From NCBI RefSeq assembly GCF_004022705.2, contig NZ_RZOY02000017.1, positions 1 to 64,000 of the forward strand: a stretch of 64,000 bases of DNA. The letters are read 5' to 3'. The translations under genes were made by a program, and so were the position numbers. How positions within the stretch are numbered: the stretch's first letter is position 1; each line of letters opens with the position of its first letter. This document shows positions 8,643-17,814 of this stretch, piece by piece. This DNA is from Mesorhizobium sp. M2D.F.Ca.ET.226.01.1.1 (GTDB taxonomy: Bacteria; Pseudomonadota; Alphaproteobacteria; Rhizobiales; Rhizobiaceae). A model generated the notes under the pieces. It made no database searches and had not been told where the DNA came from. It saw only the letters and a list, made by a program, of their open reading frames with translations.

Positions 8643-8666
8643 TGTCGATTGGTAGATCAATAGACG
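8643..8666 (+). promoter_or_regulatory. Imperfect palindrome upstream of the SorC-type regulator gene
   Basis: TGTCGATTG and CAATAGACG flank a 6-nt centre and pair at 7 of 9 positions. The site ends 13 nt before the start codon of the regulator and lies between two divergent genes, where an autoregulatory operator would be expected. It does not obviously resemble the palindrome upstream of gutM, which weakens the case. Confidence 0.3.
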
Positions 8667-8679
8667 ATATTTAACCAGT

Positions 8680-9741
8680 ATGCAGAATCGGCTGACGGCA
8701 GCGTCATCGCCGGGTTGGGAGGGGAAGTTGGGCAGGCGACGGCAGGGCGAACCACCCGAAAACGGCAGGACGTCGGAGGCTTCCGAGCCGATCGTCAATG
8801 AAAGCCGGACCGACCGCCTCAGGATCCGCGCCGCCTGGATGTATTTCGTCGAGCAGATGACGCAGAACGAGATCGCCGACGTGCTGGGTGTCGGCCGCGT
8901 CACCATCGTGCGCATGCTTGCCGAGGCGCGGGCGCGCAACGAGGTGAAGATCACCATCGAAAGCGAGCTCTCCGAGATCGTGCGGCTGGAGCGGGCGCTG
9001 GAAAAGACCTTCGGGCTGCAGCAGGCGCTGGTCGCGCCGCTCACCGACCCCAACGCCGATCCGATCCCGGCAATCGCCGCCAAGACCGGCATGTTCCTGT
9101 CCGACGCGATGAAATCGGACACGCGGGTCGGTGTCGGCTGGGGCAGGACCCTGTTCAGCACCTTGCCGTTTATCAGCGCCAAGTCGTTGAGCGACTTCAG
9201 GGTCATCTCGCTGCTCGGCGGCGTCGGCGTCGTGCGCCGGTACAACCCGGCCGAATTCGCCTGGCGTTTCGCCCAGATTTTTCAGGGCGACGGCTATCTG
9301 ATCCCGACGCCTGCGGTCGTCGACAGCGTCGAGACAAAGATCGCGCTGGTCGAGCGCTGCGGCCTGCAGGAGGTTTTCGAGATGGCCGATTCGCTCGACG
9401 CCGTGCTGCTGAGCGTCGGCGGCATCGCTTCGGCCACCACCTTCTCGCGCGGCGGTTTTCTTCAGGAAGCGGATCGGGAGGCGTTGCTTGCGCGTGGCGC
9501 GGTCGGCGACCTTCTGTTCCATTTCTACGACCGCAACGGCGAACTGGTCGATCATCCCGTCAACAGCCATGTGATGTCCGTGGATGTCGATCGGCTCCGC
9601 AAGGCGCCGATCCGCATCCTCACGTCCGGCGGCGCCGAGAAGACCGAGGCGCTGCTCGGCGCCATGCACCTGATCGCGCCGACCATCCTGATCACCGACG
9701 AAGAAAGCGCGCGCCGCATGCTGGCGGCGCATGGGGCGTAG
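8680..9741 (+). CDS. SorC-family sugar-binding transcriptional regulator
   Basis: 353 residues. After a disordered N-terminus of about 40 residues comes a helix-turn-helix (MTQNEIADVLGVGRVTIVRM, about residues 59-78), then the SorC sugar-phosphate-binding domain with DTRVGVGWGRTLFSTL, SLLGGVGV and FSRGGFLQEAD, and a C-terminal SGGAEKTEALLGAMHL motif. SorC proteins sense sugar phosphates and control polyol and sugar operons. Enteric srl operons use a DeoR-type SrlR instead, so a SorC regulator here is a different arrangement. It sits downstream of the PTS genes on the same strand but is separated from them by a divergent gene, so it has its own promoter. Confidence 0.9.
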   Translation: MQNRLTAASSPGWEGKLGRRRQGEPPENGRTSEASEPIVNESRTDRLRIRAAWMYFVEQMTQNEIADVLGVGRVTIVRMLAEARARNEVKITIESELSEIVRLERALEKTFGLQQALVAPLTDPNADPIPAIAAKTGMFLSDAMKSDTRVGVGWGRTLFSTLPFISAKSLSDFRVISLLGGVGVVRRYNPAEFAWRFAQIFQGDGYLIPTPAVVDSVETKIALVERCGLQEVFEMADSLDAVLLSVGGIASATTFSRGGFLQEADREALLARGAVGDLLFHFYDRNGELVDHPVNSHVMSVDVDRLRKAPIRILTSGGAEKTEALLGAMHLIAPTILITDEESARRMLAAHGA

Positions 9742-10203
9742 GTTTGACGATCGCCTAAGCGCGCAGGCTAAAGCGGTGACGACAATAATCTGGATCTCTT
9801 GCTGCGGCCTTGTGCTTTTGACGGTGAGTTATCTCGGTATTTTCGTCAATTCGATCAGCATGCCCTTGGACGGCCATCCGGTCGACGTTTTCTGAAGAAG
9901 GCGGTCAAGAAACGAGGGGTCGACCCGAACCGTATTCCGGATCGGGTTTGGTGGGAGATCGTAGAGGCAAGTATTGCGACAGCGACGCAGAACGACAATT
10001 TTCACGCGCTGTCGCCTGGCAGCTGAGCTGCGACGCCGATGCGATTGCAAGGATCACGTCGGGCACAAGCAGTGAATCCCGGGATCGCCAGACCAAGGAC
10101 ATTCTTGTGCGCAACGGCGTTGTTGCACCTTATTGATGGGACCGGTGTCTGGGGCGGCACTGCGAGCGCGCTTCGCGAGGCGTGGGGATATCAAGGATTA
10201 GAA
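9742..10203 (+). other. Intergenic region with no recognised gene
   Basis: About 460 nt between the SorC gene and tRNA-Pro. The only open frames are short (the longest, 9799-10026, about 75 codons) and have no ribosome-binding site or recognisable product. The composition is less GC-rich than the surroundings in places (9780-9860). No clear terminator, repeat or transposase end was seen. It may be decayed DNA beside the tRNA. Confidence 0.5.
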
Positions 10204-10280
<77 letters not shown>

Positions 10281-10334
10281 GACCGGGTGGCGATGTATCG
10301 TGATAACCCGGTGCCGGTCAACCGAATTCGGTGC

Positions 10335-11603
10335 CTATCGCGCAGGTGAAATCGAGAGCTGCGATGCAGGCGCTGCCAGCCGCAATTCCCGCTGGTGCCG
10401 GTATTCCAGCGCGATGGCGCCCCAGACCAGCCCGAGCAACAGGTACAGATGGCGCCAGTGGTCAATGTCGATGAAGGTGCCGAGCCCGATATTACCGAGA
10501 TAGGCGACATAGGCGCAGAGCAGATAAGGCTGCCAGGGCCGGTCGCGCAGAAGGATGCGGAAGCCGGTGCCGATCGTCCACAGCGTCAGCGTCAGGAACG
10601 ACACGAAGCCCAGCCAGCCATAATCCATCAGCGCCTTCAGCCAGATGTCGTGCGTATCCTCGCCATAGATCGTGCCGAACACCAGCGGGCCGATGCCGAA
10701 CGGATGCTCCATCGCCAGCTGGAAGCCGATCGTATAGCGGGCGAAGCGGCCAAGTCGTGCCGAATCGTAGCTCTGCTCGAGCTGCGCACGCTGGGTGAAC
10801 ATGTCCGACACGCCGGGCAGTTGCAGGATGATGATGAATGCGATGACCAGCAGCGCCACGGCTGCGATCGTCATCACCACCACCCGCAGCCTGAACTTGC
10901 CGCTGGCGCTCTGCAGGAACAGGCAGGCGGTGAGCAGCACCGCCGACACCGCGAACATGCCCCAGGCGCCGCGCGAGAAGGAAAAGAAGATGCCGGCCGT
11001 GATGATGAGCAGCGGCACCGCCAGAAGCGGCATGCGCGATACGGGGCCGGTCAAGAGCAGATAGAGCAGATAGGTTCCGGGCAGCACCAGGAACGGCCCG
11101 AACACGTTCGGATCCTGGAAGGCGCCGGCGGCGCGGTCGTATTTGGTGAACATCTCCGCGCCCGGAAAGGCGTGGAAATAACCGGCGATGCCGAGCAGCG
11201 ACGTCGCCACGGCCGACACGACATAGGCGATGAAGATCAGCCGGTAGAGGATCGGCTGGACCGAGGTCACCGAAGCGAAGAACACGGCGCTGAAGGCCAG
11301 GAACAGCGAGACCGCGAGATAGAGCGGCGTGTTGGCAAGGTCCGCCATCTGCGTCATGGCAATCATGCCGCCGATATTCATCGCCACCAGCAGCAACAGC
11401 AGCGGCACGATCGCGCGCGAGATCCTGAGGCCGAACAATGCCCAGATCGCGATCAGCCCGGCCATGTAGATTTCGTAAGGGGCGGGCTCGCTGATGACGA
11501 AGCCGGAGAGCAGGATGCCGATACCGATCGCCGCCGACGCGATCAGCGAGATCAGTTTGGCGTTGACCGCCTGAGGCGACAACTCATGGGCGATGGCGCT
11601 CAA
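10335..11603 (-). CDS. O-antigen ligase / polysaccharide polymerase (Wzy-like) membrane protein
   Basis: About 422 residues with ten or more hydrophobic segments. The central part has AFQDPNVFGPFLVLPGTYLL and FSFSRGAWGMFAVS, the region conserved in the WaaL/Wzy (O-antigen ligase) family, and a long periplasmic loop near residues 265-320 with an HD pair (EDTHDIWLKAL). It would polymerise or ligate lipid-linked repeat units at the periplasmic side of the inner membrane. The likely start is TTG at 11603, which overlaps the TGA of the upstream sugar-phosphotransferase gene (TTGA), implying translational coupling; the next in-frame ATG would remove a membrane segment. Confidence 0.85.
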   Translation of the reverse strand: MSAIAHELSPQAVNAKLISLIASAAIGIGILLSGFVISEPAPYEIYMAGLIAIWALFGLRISRAIVPLLLLLVAMNIGGMIAMTQMADLANTPLYLAVSLFLAFSAVFFASVTSVQPILYRLIFIAYVVSAVATSLLGIAGYFHAFPGAEMFTKYDRAAGAFQDPNVFGPFLVLPGTYLLYLLLTGPVSRMPLLAVPLLIITAGIFFSFSRGAWGMFAVSAVLLTACLFLQSASGKFRLRVVVMTIAAVALLVIAFIIILQLPGVSDMFTQRAQLEQSYDSARLGRFARYTIGFQLAMEHPFGIGPLVFGTIYGEDTHDIWLKALMDYGWLGFVSFLTLTLWTIGTGFRILLRDRPWQPYLLCAYVAYLGNIGLGTFIDIDHWRHLYLLLGLVWGAIALEYRHQRELRLAAPASQLSISPAR

Positions 11604-13168
11604 TAGGCGTTTTCCGTGTTGAGCAGACGGACCGGCGTCAGGAACAGGATGCGCAAGTCGAACATCATCGACCAGTTCTCGATGTAATAGAGGTCGTATT
11701 CGGTGCGCATGCGGATCTTTTCATTGGTGTCCATCTCGCCGCGCCAGCCATTGATCTGCGCCCATCCGGTGACGCCGGGCTTCACCTTGTGGCGGGCGAA
11801 ATAGCCGTCGACCACCTCATTGTAGAGCAGGTTGTGCGACTGCGCGGCGATCGCATGCGGCCGCGGTCCGACCAGCGACAGCGAGCCGAAGAGCGAGTTG
11901 AAGAACTGCGGCAGCTCGTCGATCGAGGTCTTGCGGATGAAGCGGCCGACGCGGGTGACGCGCGGATCGTTCTTGGTCACCGTCTGCTTGGCGGTCGGGT
12001 CGGACCGGTCGGTGAACATCGAGCGGAACTTGTAGACCTCGATGATCTCGTTGTTGAAGCCGTGCCGCTTCTGCTTGAACAGCACAGGGCCCTTGCTGTC
12101 GAGCTTGATGGCGATCGCGGTGACGAGCATCACCGGCGAGAAGACGATGATGCCGATCAGTGAAAAGACGATGTCGAAAGCGCGCTTGGCGACCGAATCC
12201 CAGTCGTTGATCGGCTTGTCGAAGATGTCGAGCATCGGCACCGAGCCGATATAGGAATAGGCGCGCGGCCGGAATTGCAGCGCGTTCGAATGCGCCGAGA
12301 GCCGGATGTCGACCGGCAGAACCCAGAGCTTCTTCAAAAGCTGCAGCACGCGCGATTCGGCGGTCAGCGGCAGCGACACGATCAACATGTCGATGCGCGC
12401 GATGCGTGCGAACTCGATCAGCTCAGAAATGGTGCCGAGCTTCGGGTAGCCGGCGACGATCGGCGGCGAACGCTTGTCGTTGCGGTCGTCGAAGATGCCG
12501 CAGATGCGGATGTCGTTGTAGGGCTGCTTCTCGACCGAGCGGATCAGCTGTTCAGCCGCCTTGCCGCCGCCGACGATGAGCGCGCGGCGCTCCATGCGGC
12601 CGTCGCGCGCCCAGCGCCGGATGAGGTTGGACATCACCAGCCTGAGGCCGAAGATGAGCACGAAACCGACCACGAACCAGGTGCCGAACAGCAGGCGCGA
12701 ATAGTCTTCCGACGCCTTGATGACGAAAGCGGTGAGCGCCATCAGCGCGAAGCTGCCGGCCCAGACGAGCAGCACGCGGCCGAAATTGGCGAGAGGGCGC
12801 ATCAGCGCCGCGATCTGATAGCAGTCGGTGACGTCGAGCAGCACCACCGCCAGGAACGAGGTCGCCGCGATTGCCAGTGGATATTGCCAGGCCAGATAGG
12901 TGAAGAAGCCGACATAGTAGAAATAGACACAGAGTCCCGACAGGAACAGTATCGCGAACTCGACCATGCGCAGCACGCCGCTGACCATGATCGGCGACAT
13001 GGTATCGCGCCGGTACTGCGACGCGACTTGGCGCGCCACATCGTTGATGCCGCCGGCTTTATCGCTGTCGGCGGGAGCCTCGTAGTTGCGCACCGCATCC
13101 ATGGAAAAGCGGTGCGCGGGGTCGATCTCATTCATGGGAACTGTCCGCGAGCCTTCGCGCAACGACAT
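11600..13168 (-). CDS. Undecaprenyl-phosphate glucose phosphotransferase (WcaJ/HfsE/UppE type)
   Basis: 522 residues. Four membrane segments (about residues 65-180) are followed by a nucleotide-binding-like fold (RALIVGGGKAAEQLIRSVEK) and, from about 330, the bacterial sugar transferase domain: KRAFDIVFSLIGIIVFSPVM, KQKRHGFNNEIIEVYKFRSM, SIDELPQFFNSLFGSLSLVG and GWRGEMDT. Such enzymes load hexose-1-phosphate onto undecaprenyl phosphate and so start repeat-unit assembly. Glucose is the usual sugar but the specificity is not provable here. The gene overlaps the polymerase gene by 3 nt and follows the GT4 gene after 64 nt on the same strand. Confidence 0.93.
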   Translation of the reverse strand: MSLREGSRTVPMNEIDPAHRFSMDAVRNYEAPADSDKAGGINDVARQVASQYRRDTMSPIMVSGVLRMVEFAILFLSGLCVYFYYVGFFTYLAWQYPLAIAATSFLAVVLLDVTDCYQIAALMRPLANFGRVLLVWAGSFALMALTAFVIKASEDYSRLLFGTWFVVGFVLIFGLRLVMSNLIRRWARDGRMERRALIVGGGKAAEQLIRSVEKQPYNDIRICGIFDDRNDKRSPPIVAGYPKLGTISELIEFARIARIDMLIVSLPLTAESRVLQLLKKLWVLPVDIRLSAHSNALQFRPRAYSYIGSVPMLDIFDKPINDWDSVAKRAFDIVFSLIGIIVFSPVMLVTAIAIKLDSKGPVLFKQKRHGFNNEIIEVYKFRSMFTDRSDPTAKQTVTKNDPRVTRVGRFIRKTSIDELPQFFNSLFGSLSLVGPRPHAIAAQSHNLLYNEVVDGYFARHKVKPGVTGWAQINGWRGEMDTNEKIRMRTEYDLYYIENWSMMFDLRILFLTPVRLLNTENAY

Positions 13169-13232
13169 AGCAAAAGAGAGCTAAGAAAGCCTTGAAACAA
13201 CCAGTGGTTTTGGAGCTGTCGGCTGTGGCAAG

Positions 13233-14363
13233 CTACTTTTGGAGCGCCGCGAAATAGGCTTTCTCGATCTCGGCAGCCATCACGTCGGCGCCGAATCGGG
13301 CCTTCAACTCATCCGTCTGGGGCATCAGCCTGCGATAGGCGTCAAAGGCGTCGAGCGCTGTACCCATCCTGGCCGCGAGCTGCACGGCGTCCGGCCGGAT
13401 CAGGGCGGGGGAGTCTTCGCCAAAAATCTCCGGAATGCCGCCAACCGCTGTCGCGATCATCGGCATGCCCGCGGCGAGCGCCTCGAGCACGATGTAGGGC
13501 ATCGCTTCCGCGCGCGACGGCACGACGATCAGCTCCGCCAGGGCAAAAGCCTGCCTTGCCGGCATGGGCGGCAGGAAACGGACATGGCTCTTGAGCCCAA
13601 GCCGTTCAACCTGCACGTGGTAGCGCGGCAGGTCGTCGCCGTCGCCCACCATTACGGCGCTCAACGGGCGCCCGAGCGCGTTGCCGGCCAGCGCCAGCGC
13701 CTCGATGAAGATGTCGGGACCTTTCAGGTCTCGCATCATGCCGATGTAGAGGAGATCGGCGGCGTCCGCCGCCGTCGCCACCGGTTCGAACTCGGCCGTG
13801 CGCAAGCCGTTATAGACGAGCGTGTTGGGTATGGGCGGTTCGCCGACCTTGCGGCGATAGGTTTGGCGCTCGTAGTCGGAAACGAACAGCAGGCAGTCGG
13901 TGAAGCGCGCCATGGAGCGCTCCAGTCCGAAGAACAGCTTTCCCGTCGCCGTCGTTTCGTCATAGTGGAGGGAGCCGCCATGCGGCGAATAAAGGCGGGC
14001 AACGCGAGACCTTGATACCCGCAACAGTGAGCCGAACAGCCGGGCATAGGCGCCACCCTTGGCGCCATGCCCGTGCAGCACATCCGGCCGCAATTCCTGG
14101 ATGATTCGGTAGGTGCGCCAGGCCGAGGCGAGGTCGCCCGGCCCCACATGGCGCTGCATCGGTGTACGATGGATGCCGAGCGCGAGGTTATCCTTCATCG
14201 CTTCGAACAAGCGCTCTTCATAGTCGCCGCCGGTGGTCGAGTCGCAGACGATGCCGACCGAATGGCCGGCGGCGACCTGCGCCTCGGTCAGGTCGCGCAC
14301 ATGCCGGAAGATTCCTCCGACAGGTGAGCGAAAGCAGTGGACGATCCTCAGGGACGCCGCCAC
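13233..14363 (-). CDS. Glycosyltransferase family 4 (GT-B fold)
   Basis: 376 residues from a GTG start at 14363. The N-terminal half carries the acceptor-site motif GGIFRHVRDLTEAQVAAGH. The C-terminal half carries the donor motif VVPSRAEAMPYIVLEALAAG followed by GMPMIATAVGGIPE, which holds the E-x7-E pair of retaining GT4 enzymes. It is cytoplasmic and adds a sugar to the lipid-linked repeat unit. It is the only glycosyltransferase in the cluster besides the initiating enzyme. The start lies 10 nt after the Wza-like gene's stop; the ribosome-binding site is weak, so coupling is likely. Confidence 0.9.
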   Translation of the reverse strand: MAASLRIVHCFRSPVGGIFRHVRDLTEAQVAAGHSVGIVCDSTTGGDYEERLFEAMKDNLALGIHRTPMQRHVGPGDLASAWRTYRIIQELRPDVLHGHGAKGGAYARLFGSLLRVSRSRVARLYSPHGGSLHYDETTATGKLFFGLERSMARFTDCLLFVSDYERQTYRRKVGEPPIPNTLVYNGLRTAEFEPVATAADAADLLYIGMMRDLKGPDIFIEALALAGNALGRPLSAVMVGDGDDLPRYHVQVERLGLKSHVRFLPPMPARQAFALAELIVVPSRAEAMPYIVLEALAAGMPMIATAVGGIPEIFGEDSPALIRPDAVQLAARMGTALDAFDAYRRLMPQTDELKARFGADVMAAEIEKAYFAALQK

Positions 14364-14373
14364 GACGGTTTTT

Positions 14374-14937
14374 TCAGAACAGGCGTTCGCGGACGTAGAC
14401 GGTGTCGCCGGGCAGCAGCGGGTCGGATGTCACCACCCTGCCGGTCATCACCTTGCCGTTGATGTCGCGGGTGATGTCGACGCTCTCCTGATTGGCGCGC
14501 GGCGTGAAACCGCCGGCTATCGCGACCGCCTTTTGCACAGTGAGCCCGGGAACGTAGGAATACTGGCCGGCGGCACCCACTTCGCCCATGACGAAGATCG
14601 GCCGGTAGCGATCGATCTCGACCGAGACGTCGGGATCGCGCAAATAGCCTTGGCGCAATTTGTCGGCGATCTCCTTTTCCAGCTGCTGTGCCGTGTGGCC
14701 GCGCGCCGGCACCGCGCCGACCAGCGGGAAGGAAAGATAGCCGGACTGGTCGACGCTGTAGGTGTTGGTCAACCCGTCCTGCTCGAATACCGTGACGCGG
14801 ACGCGATCGCCTGCGCCCAGTCGGTAAGGCTGGTCGAGCACTTCATGGAAGGCGGCCGGCGTCGGCCGGTAGCTCGAGCAGCCGGTCAGCAGCGACAGGG
14901 CAAGCAAAGCGCGAAAGAGGGAAGCAGTGCTTTTCAT
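14374..14937 (-). CDS. Polysaccharide export lipoprotein (Wza/HfsD-like)
   Basis: 187 residues from the ATG at 14937. A lipoprotein signal ends in LLTGCSS, the cysteine being the lipidation site. Then follow the polysaccharide export domain (YRLGAGDRVRVTVFEQDGLT, VDQSGYLSFPLVGAVPARG) and a SLBB domain (MGEVGAAGQYSYVPGLTVQ, KAVAIAGGFTPRA). Short members of this type form periplasmic/outer-membrane export rings. It is about half the length of full Wza and lacks the C-terminal amphipathic helix domain, so another outer-membrane part may be needed. It is transcribed divergently from the Wzc-like gene. Confidence 0.92.
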   Translation of the reverse strand: MKSTASLFRALLALSLLTGCSSYRPTPAAFHEVLDQPYRLGAGDRVRVTVFEQDGLTNTYSVDQSGYLSFPLVGAVPARGHTAQQLEKEIADKLRQGYLRDPDVSVEIDRYRPIFVMGEVGAAGQYSYVPGLTVQKAVAIAGGFTPRANQESVDITRDINGKVMTGRVVTSDPLLPGDTVYVRERLF

Positions 14938-15200
14938 GACCGACCAGGAACCTTCATCGCTCTTGCCGCAACCGCTGCGGTCAACCCCAGGACGTAGGGT
15001 CGTTATCATCCTGTTAGGGTTAATGGGCGGTAAAGGAAGGCGCCCTGAAGGAACGAGGATTTGTAAAAAGCAGAGTCTTTATATGGCTTTCGCACAGTGT
15101 TTTGGGGGCTCGCGCCAGTAGCGGTTCGGGTTCATCTTAACGGGTGAGTTACCATAGTTGTTTACGGTCCGTCCTCGACTCAAAGTTCGGAGCAGGATGC

Positions 15201-17429
15201 ATGTCCGTTCAGTCCGCGGCCGCAGATGTTGATGTCGACCTGAGACAGCTTTTCGCCAGTCTGGGGCGAAACTGGCTGCGTATTGTTGTTGTGACGCTTC
15301 TGGTTACCGGATTGGCCTTTGCTTTCGCCTGGCTGGCAACGCCATACTATAAGGCGACGGCCAAGCTGGAGATCGGCTCGCGCGAATCGGAATACACCCG
15401 GCCGCCAGGCACCAATGACGACGACAAGCCGATTCTCGATGAACAGGGCGTGGCCACCCAGGTTCAGATCATTTCCTCTCCCGACATCCTCAAGCAGGTG
15501 GCGACCAAGCTCAACTTGGACAAGTTGCCGGAGTTCGATGAGACGCTGAAGATGTCCGCGCTTGGGCGCGTGCTGGTCCTTGTCGGCCTGAAAAGCGATC
15601 CGTTCGATATGCCGCCGGAAGAGCGCGTGCTGAACGCCATGCACGACAAGCTCAATGTCTATGCCGTTGAAAAGACTCGCGCCATCGCCATCGAGTTCGC
15701 CTCGAAGGATCCCAAGCTTGCCGCGGCGGTCGCGAATGGCATTGCCGACGCCTATATCGCCTCGAAGGGCGACGCCAAGCTCGAATCGAACGCCGCCGCC
15801 ACCAACTTCCTCGCGCCCGAAATCGCCGACCTGCAGAACCGCGTGAAGGACGCCGAGGCCAAGGTCGCGGCGTTCCGCGCTCAGTCGGACCTTTTGATGG
15901 GCGGCAACAATGCGGTGCTGCCCACTCAGCAGCTTGCCGAGCTGTCGAGCGAACTGTCGCGGGTGCGCGCCAGCCGCGCCGCCGCCGAGGGGAGTGCCGA
16001 GGCCGTGCGTCGGGCGCTGCAGAACGGCGGTTCGCTGGACAGCGTGCCGGAAGTCCTGTCTTCCGAGCTGATCCAGCGCCTGCGCGAGCGCCAGGTGGAA
16101 CTCAGGGCCAACATTGCCGATCTTTCGACGACCTTGCTCGACAACCATCCGCGCATCCGGGCGCTGAAGTCGCAGCTTGCCGACCTCGACGGCCAGATTC
16201 GCAACGAGGCTCAAAAGATCATCCGGGGGCTGTCGGCCCAGGCCCAGACGGCCAAGGCCCGCGAGGATCAGCTGGTTGCCGACGTCAACACCCTGAAGGC
16301 AGCCTCGGCGCGCGCCGGCGAGCAGCAGGTGCAACTGGACGCCTTGCAGCGTGACGCCAACGTTCAGCGCCAACAGCTTGAATCCTATATGACAAGTTAC
16401 AACGCGGTGGCCTCGCGCAAGGATCGCAAATATTCGCCCGTCGCGGCAAGCCTGATCGCGCAAGCACAGGTGCCGTCGCAACCTTATTTCCCGAAGATCG
16501 GGCCGATCACTGGCGCCGCCGCCGCTGCTTCGCTGTTGTTGATGGCCATCGGCACGCTGCTTGCCGAGCTGTTCTCTGGCCGCGCCATGCGTCCGGCCGC
16601 CGGCGCCCGTTTCGCCAATATCGAGCAGGTGGCAATGCCGGTGACGCGCGCCGAGCCGGCGGTCGCCGAAGAGGAGGATGATGGGGATCCTTTCGCTCCC
16701 TATGAGGCGACCATGCGCCGCGGACGATTGCCGCAAGAGTCTCGGATGGCGCAGACCCGTGCAATGGAATCGGAGCCCGTCGAGCCGACGCAACCCTTGC
16801 CCGAGCCGAAACCCGAACCGCTTCCGTCCAGGCTCGGCGAGATTGATGTCGACAAGGCGGCGGAGAAGCTGATCGCTTCCGGCGCATCACGCGCGATCTT
16901 CGTCTCGCCGGAAGGCGACGAGGCGGCCGCGTCCGCCGTGCTCGTGGCGCGGGAAGTTTCGGACGCCGGCCTGCGTGTGCTGCTGCTCGATCTCACCGCA
17001 TCGGGCGCGGCGTCGCGGCCGATGCTGGACTCGAGCCTGTTTCCGGGCATCACCAATCTGCTCGCTTCCGAAGCGCAGTTCAGCGACGTTATCCATCCCG
17101 ATCTCTATTCGGATGCGCATGTCATTCCGGTTGGCACCGCCGACCCGGTGCGCGCTATGCGCGCCGCAGACCGGCTGCCCATCATCATGCAATCGCTGAC
17201 CACGGCCTACGACCTCGTCGTGGTAGAATGCGGCCCGGCCGACGCGCAGGGCATCAGCCGCTTGGTCGGCGATGGCACCGAAGTCTTCCTGTCGATGCTG
17301 GAAGCCGACGATCAGGTGACCCAGGCCGCGGTGAAGCTGATCGAGAACGGCTTTCCGGGCGTCACGCTGGTCACGCCGGTCGGCCATGAGCCGGTAGATC
17401 CATTGCCCGGGCGCCGGTCGGCTGCATAG
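15201..17429 (+). CDS. Wzc/ExoP-like polysaccharide co-polymerase with degenerate ATPase domain
   Basis: 742 residues from the ATG at 15201 (GGAGCAGGA upstream). A membrane segment (about 22-44), the Wzz chain-length domain with coiled coils (about 200-400) and a second membrane segment (about 433-455) precede an acidic linker and a C-terminal P-loop-like domain (from 553). In that domain the first strand reads FVSPEGDEAAASA, with no GxxxxGKS/T P-loop, while the later strand VLLLDLT remains. No C-terminal tyrosine cluster is present. It is therefore likely a chain-length regulator or scaffold and not a tyrosine autokinase. Divergent from the Wza-like gene, with which it should form the export complex. 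Confidence 0.9.
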   Translation: MSVQSAAADVDVDLRQLFASLGRNWLRIVVVTLLVTGLAFAFAWLATPYYKATAKLEIGSRESEYTRPPGTNDDDKPILDEQGVATQVQIISSPDILKQVATKLNLDKLPEFDETLKMSALGRVLVLVGLKSDPFDMPPEERVLNAMHDKLNVYAVEKTRAIAIEFASKDPKLAAAVANGIADAYIASKGDAKLESNAAATNFLAPEIADLQNRVKDAEAKVAAFRAQSDLLMGGNNAVLPTQQLAELSSELSRVRASRAAAEGSAEAVRRALQNGGSLDSVPEVLSSELIQRLRERQVELRANIADLSTTLLDNHPRIRALKSQLADLDGQIRNEAQKIIRGLSAQAQTAKAREDQLVADVNTLKAASARAGEQQVQLDALQRDANVQRQQLESYMTSYNAVASRKDRKYSPVAASLIAQAQVPSQPYFPKIGPITGAAAAASLLLMAIGTLLAELFSGRAMRPAAGARFANIEQVAMPVTRAEPAVAEEEDDGDPFAPYEATMRRGRLPQESRMAQTRAMESEPVEPTQPLPEPKPEPLPSRLGEIDVDKAAEKLIASGASRAIFVSPEGDEAAASAVLVAREVSDAGLRVLLLDLTASGAASRPMLDSSLFPGITNLLASEAQFSDVIHPDLYSDAHVIPVGTADPVRAMRAADRLPIIMQSLTTAYDLVVVECGPADAQGISRLVGDGTEVFLSMLEADDQVTQAAVKLIENGFPGVTLVTPVGHEPVDPLPGRRSAA

Positions 17430-17544
17430 GGTTGGAGGCCGAGACGGCTGTCCGGCGCTGCCGCGACGCTTGAAGGATAATCGCGAGGTACCGGAGTCCG
17501 GACCGCGACAAACGGAGCGCGGCTCAGCCGGGGGCATGACAATC

Positions 17545-17652
17545 TTAAAGCATGTCTCCCGAAAGTGGGAGCCGGTTTCGGGATAAATACATGCGCAAAA
17601 TCAAAGACCTAAAGCACATGGAGCGAATCCGAAGGATCGCGACGCGCTTTAG
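17545..17652. repeat. RIME-like palindromic intergenic element
   Basis: Two imperfect palindromes in tandem: AAGCATGT... to ACATGC (17549-17594, inner arms with CCCGAAA/TTTCGGG) and CTAAAGC... to GCGCTTTAG (17610-17652). They lie in the 376-nt gap between the Wzc-like and FKBP genes. The layout matches rhizobial intergenic mosaic elements and resembles other copies in this window (48529, 53403). The rest of the gap shows no gene. Confidence 0.6.
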
Positions 17653-17814
17653 GTGCAAGGCCGGACCGGACCATTTCTCTGCGGCTCCCGCACTTTACAT
17701 CGGCGGCAAGGCACCTAGTTTGGATGTTTCGCGCTGCGCATTTTGGTGCGTGGATGATCGAGAGCGGGACCGTGATCCCAGGCCGGCCCCCAAAACTCCC
17801 AAAGGATGGCTGTT

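Noticed and set aside
9799..10026. Transposase remnant near the tRNA gene
   Set aside because: A short basic stretch vaguely recalls IS6-family ends but no catalytic residues, terminal repeats or frame continuity were found.
15180..16793. A 537-codon open frame antisense to the Wzc-like gene
   Set aside because: The plus strand carries a complete Wzz-domain protein; the antisense frame has no start with a ribosome-binding site.
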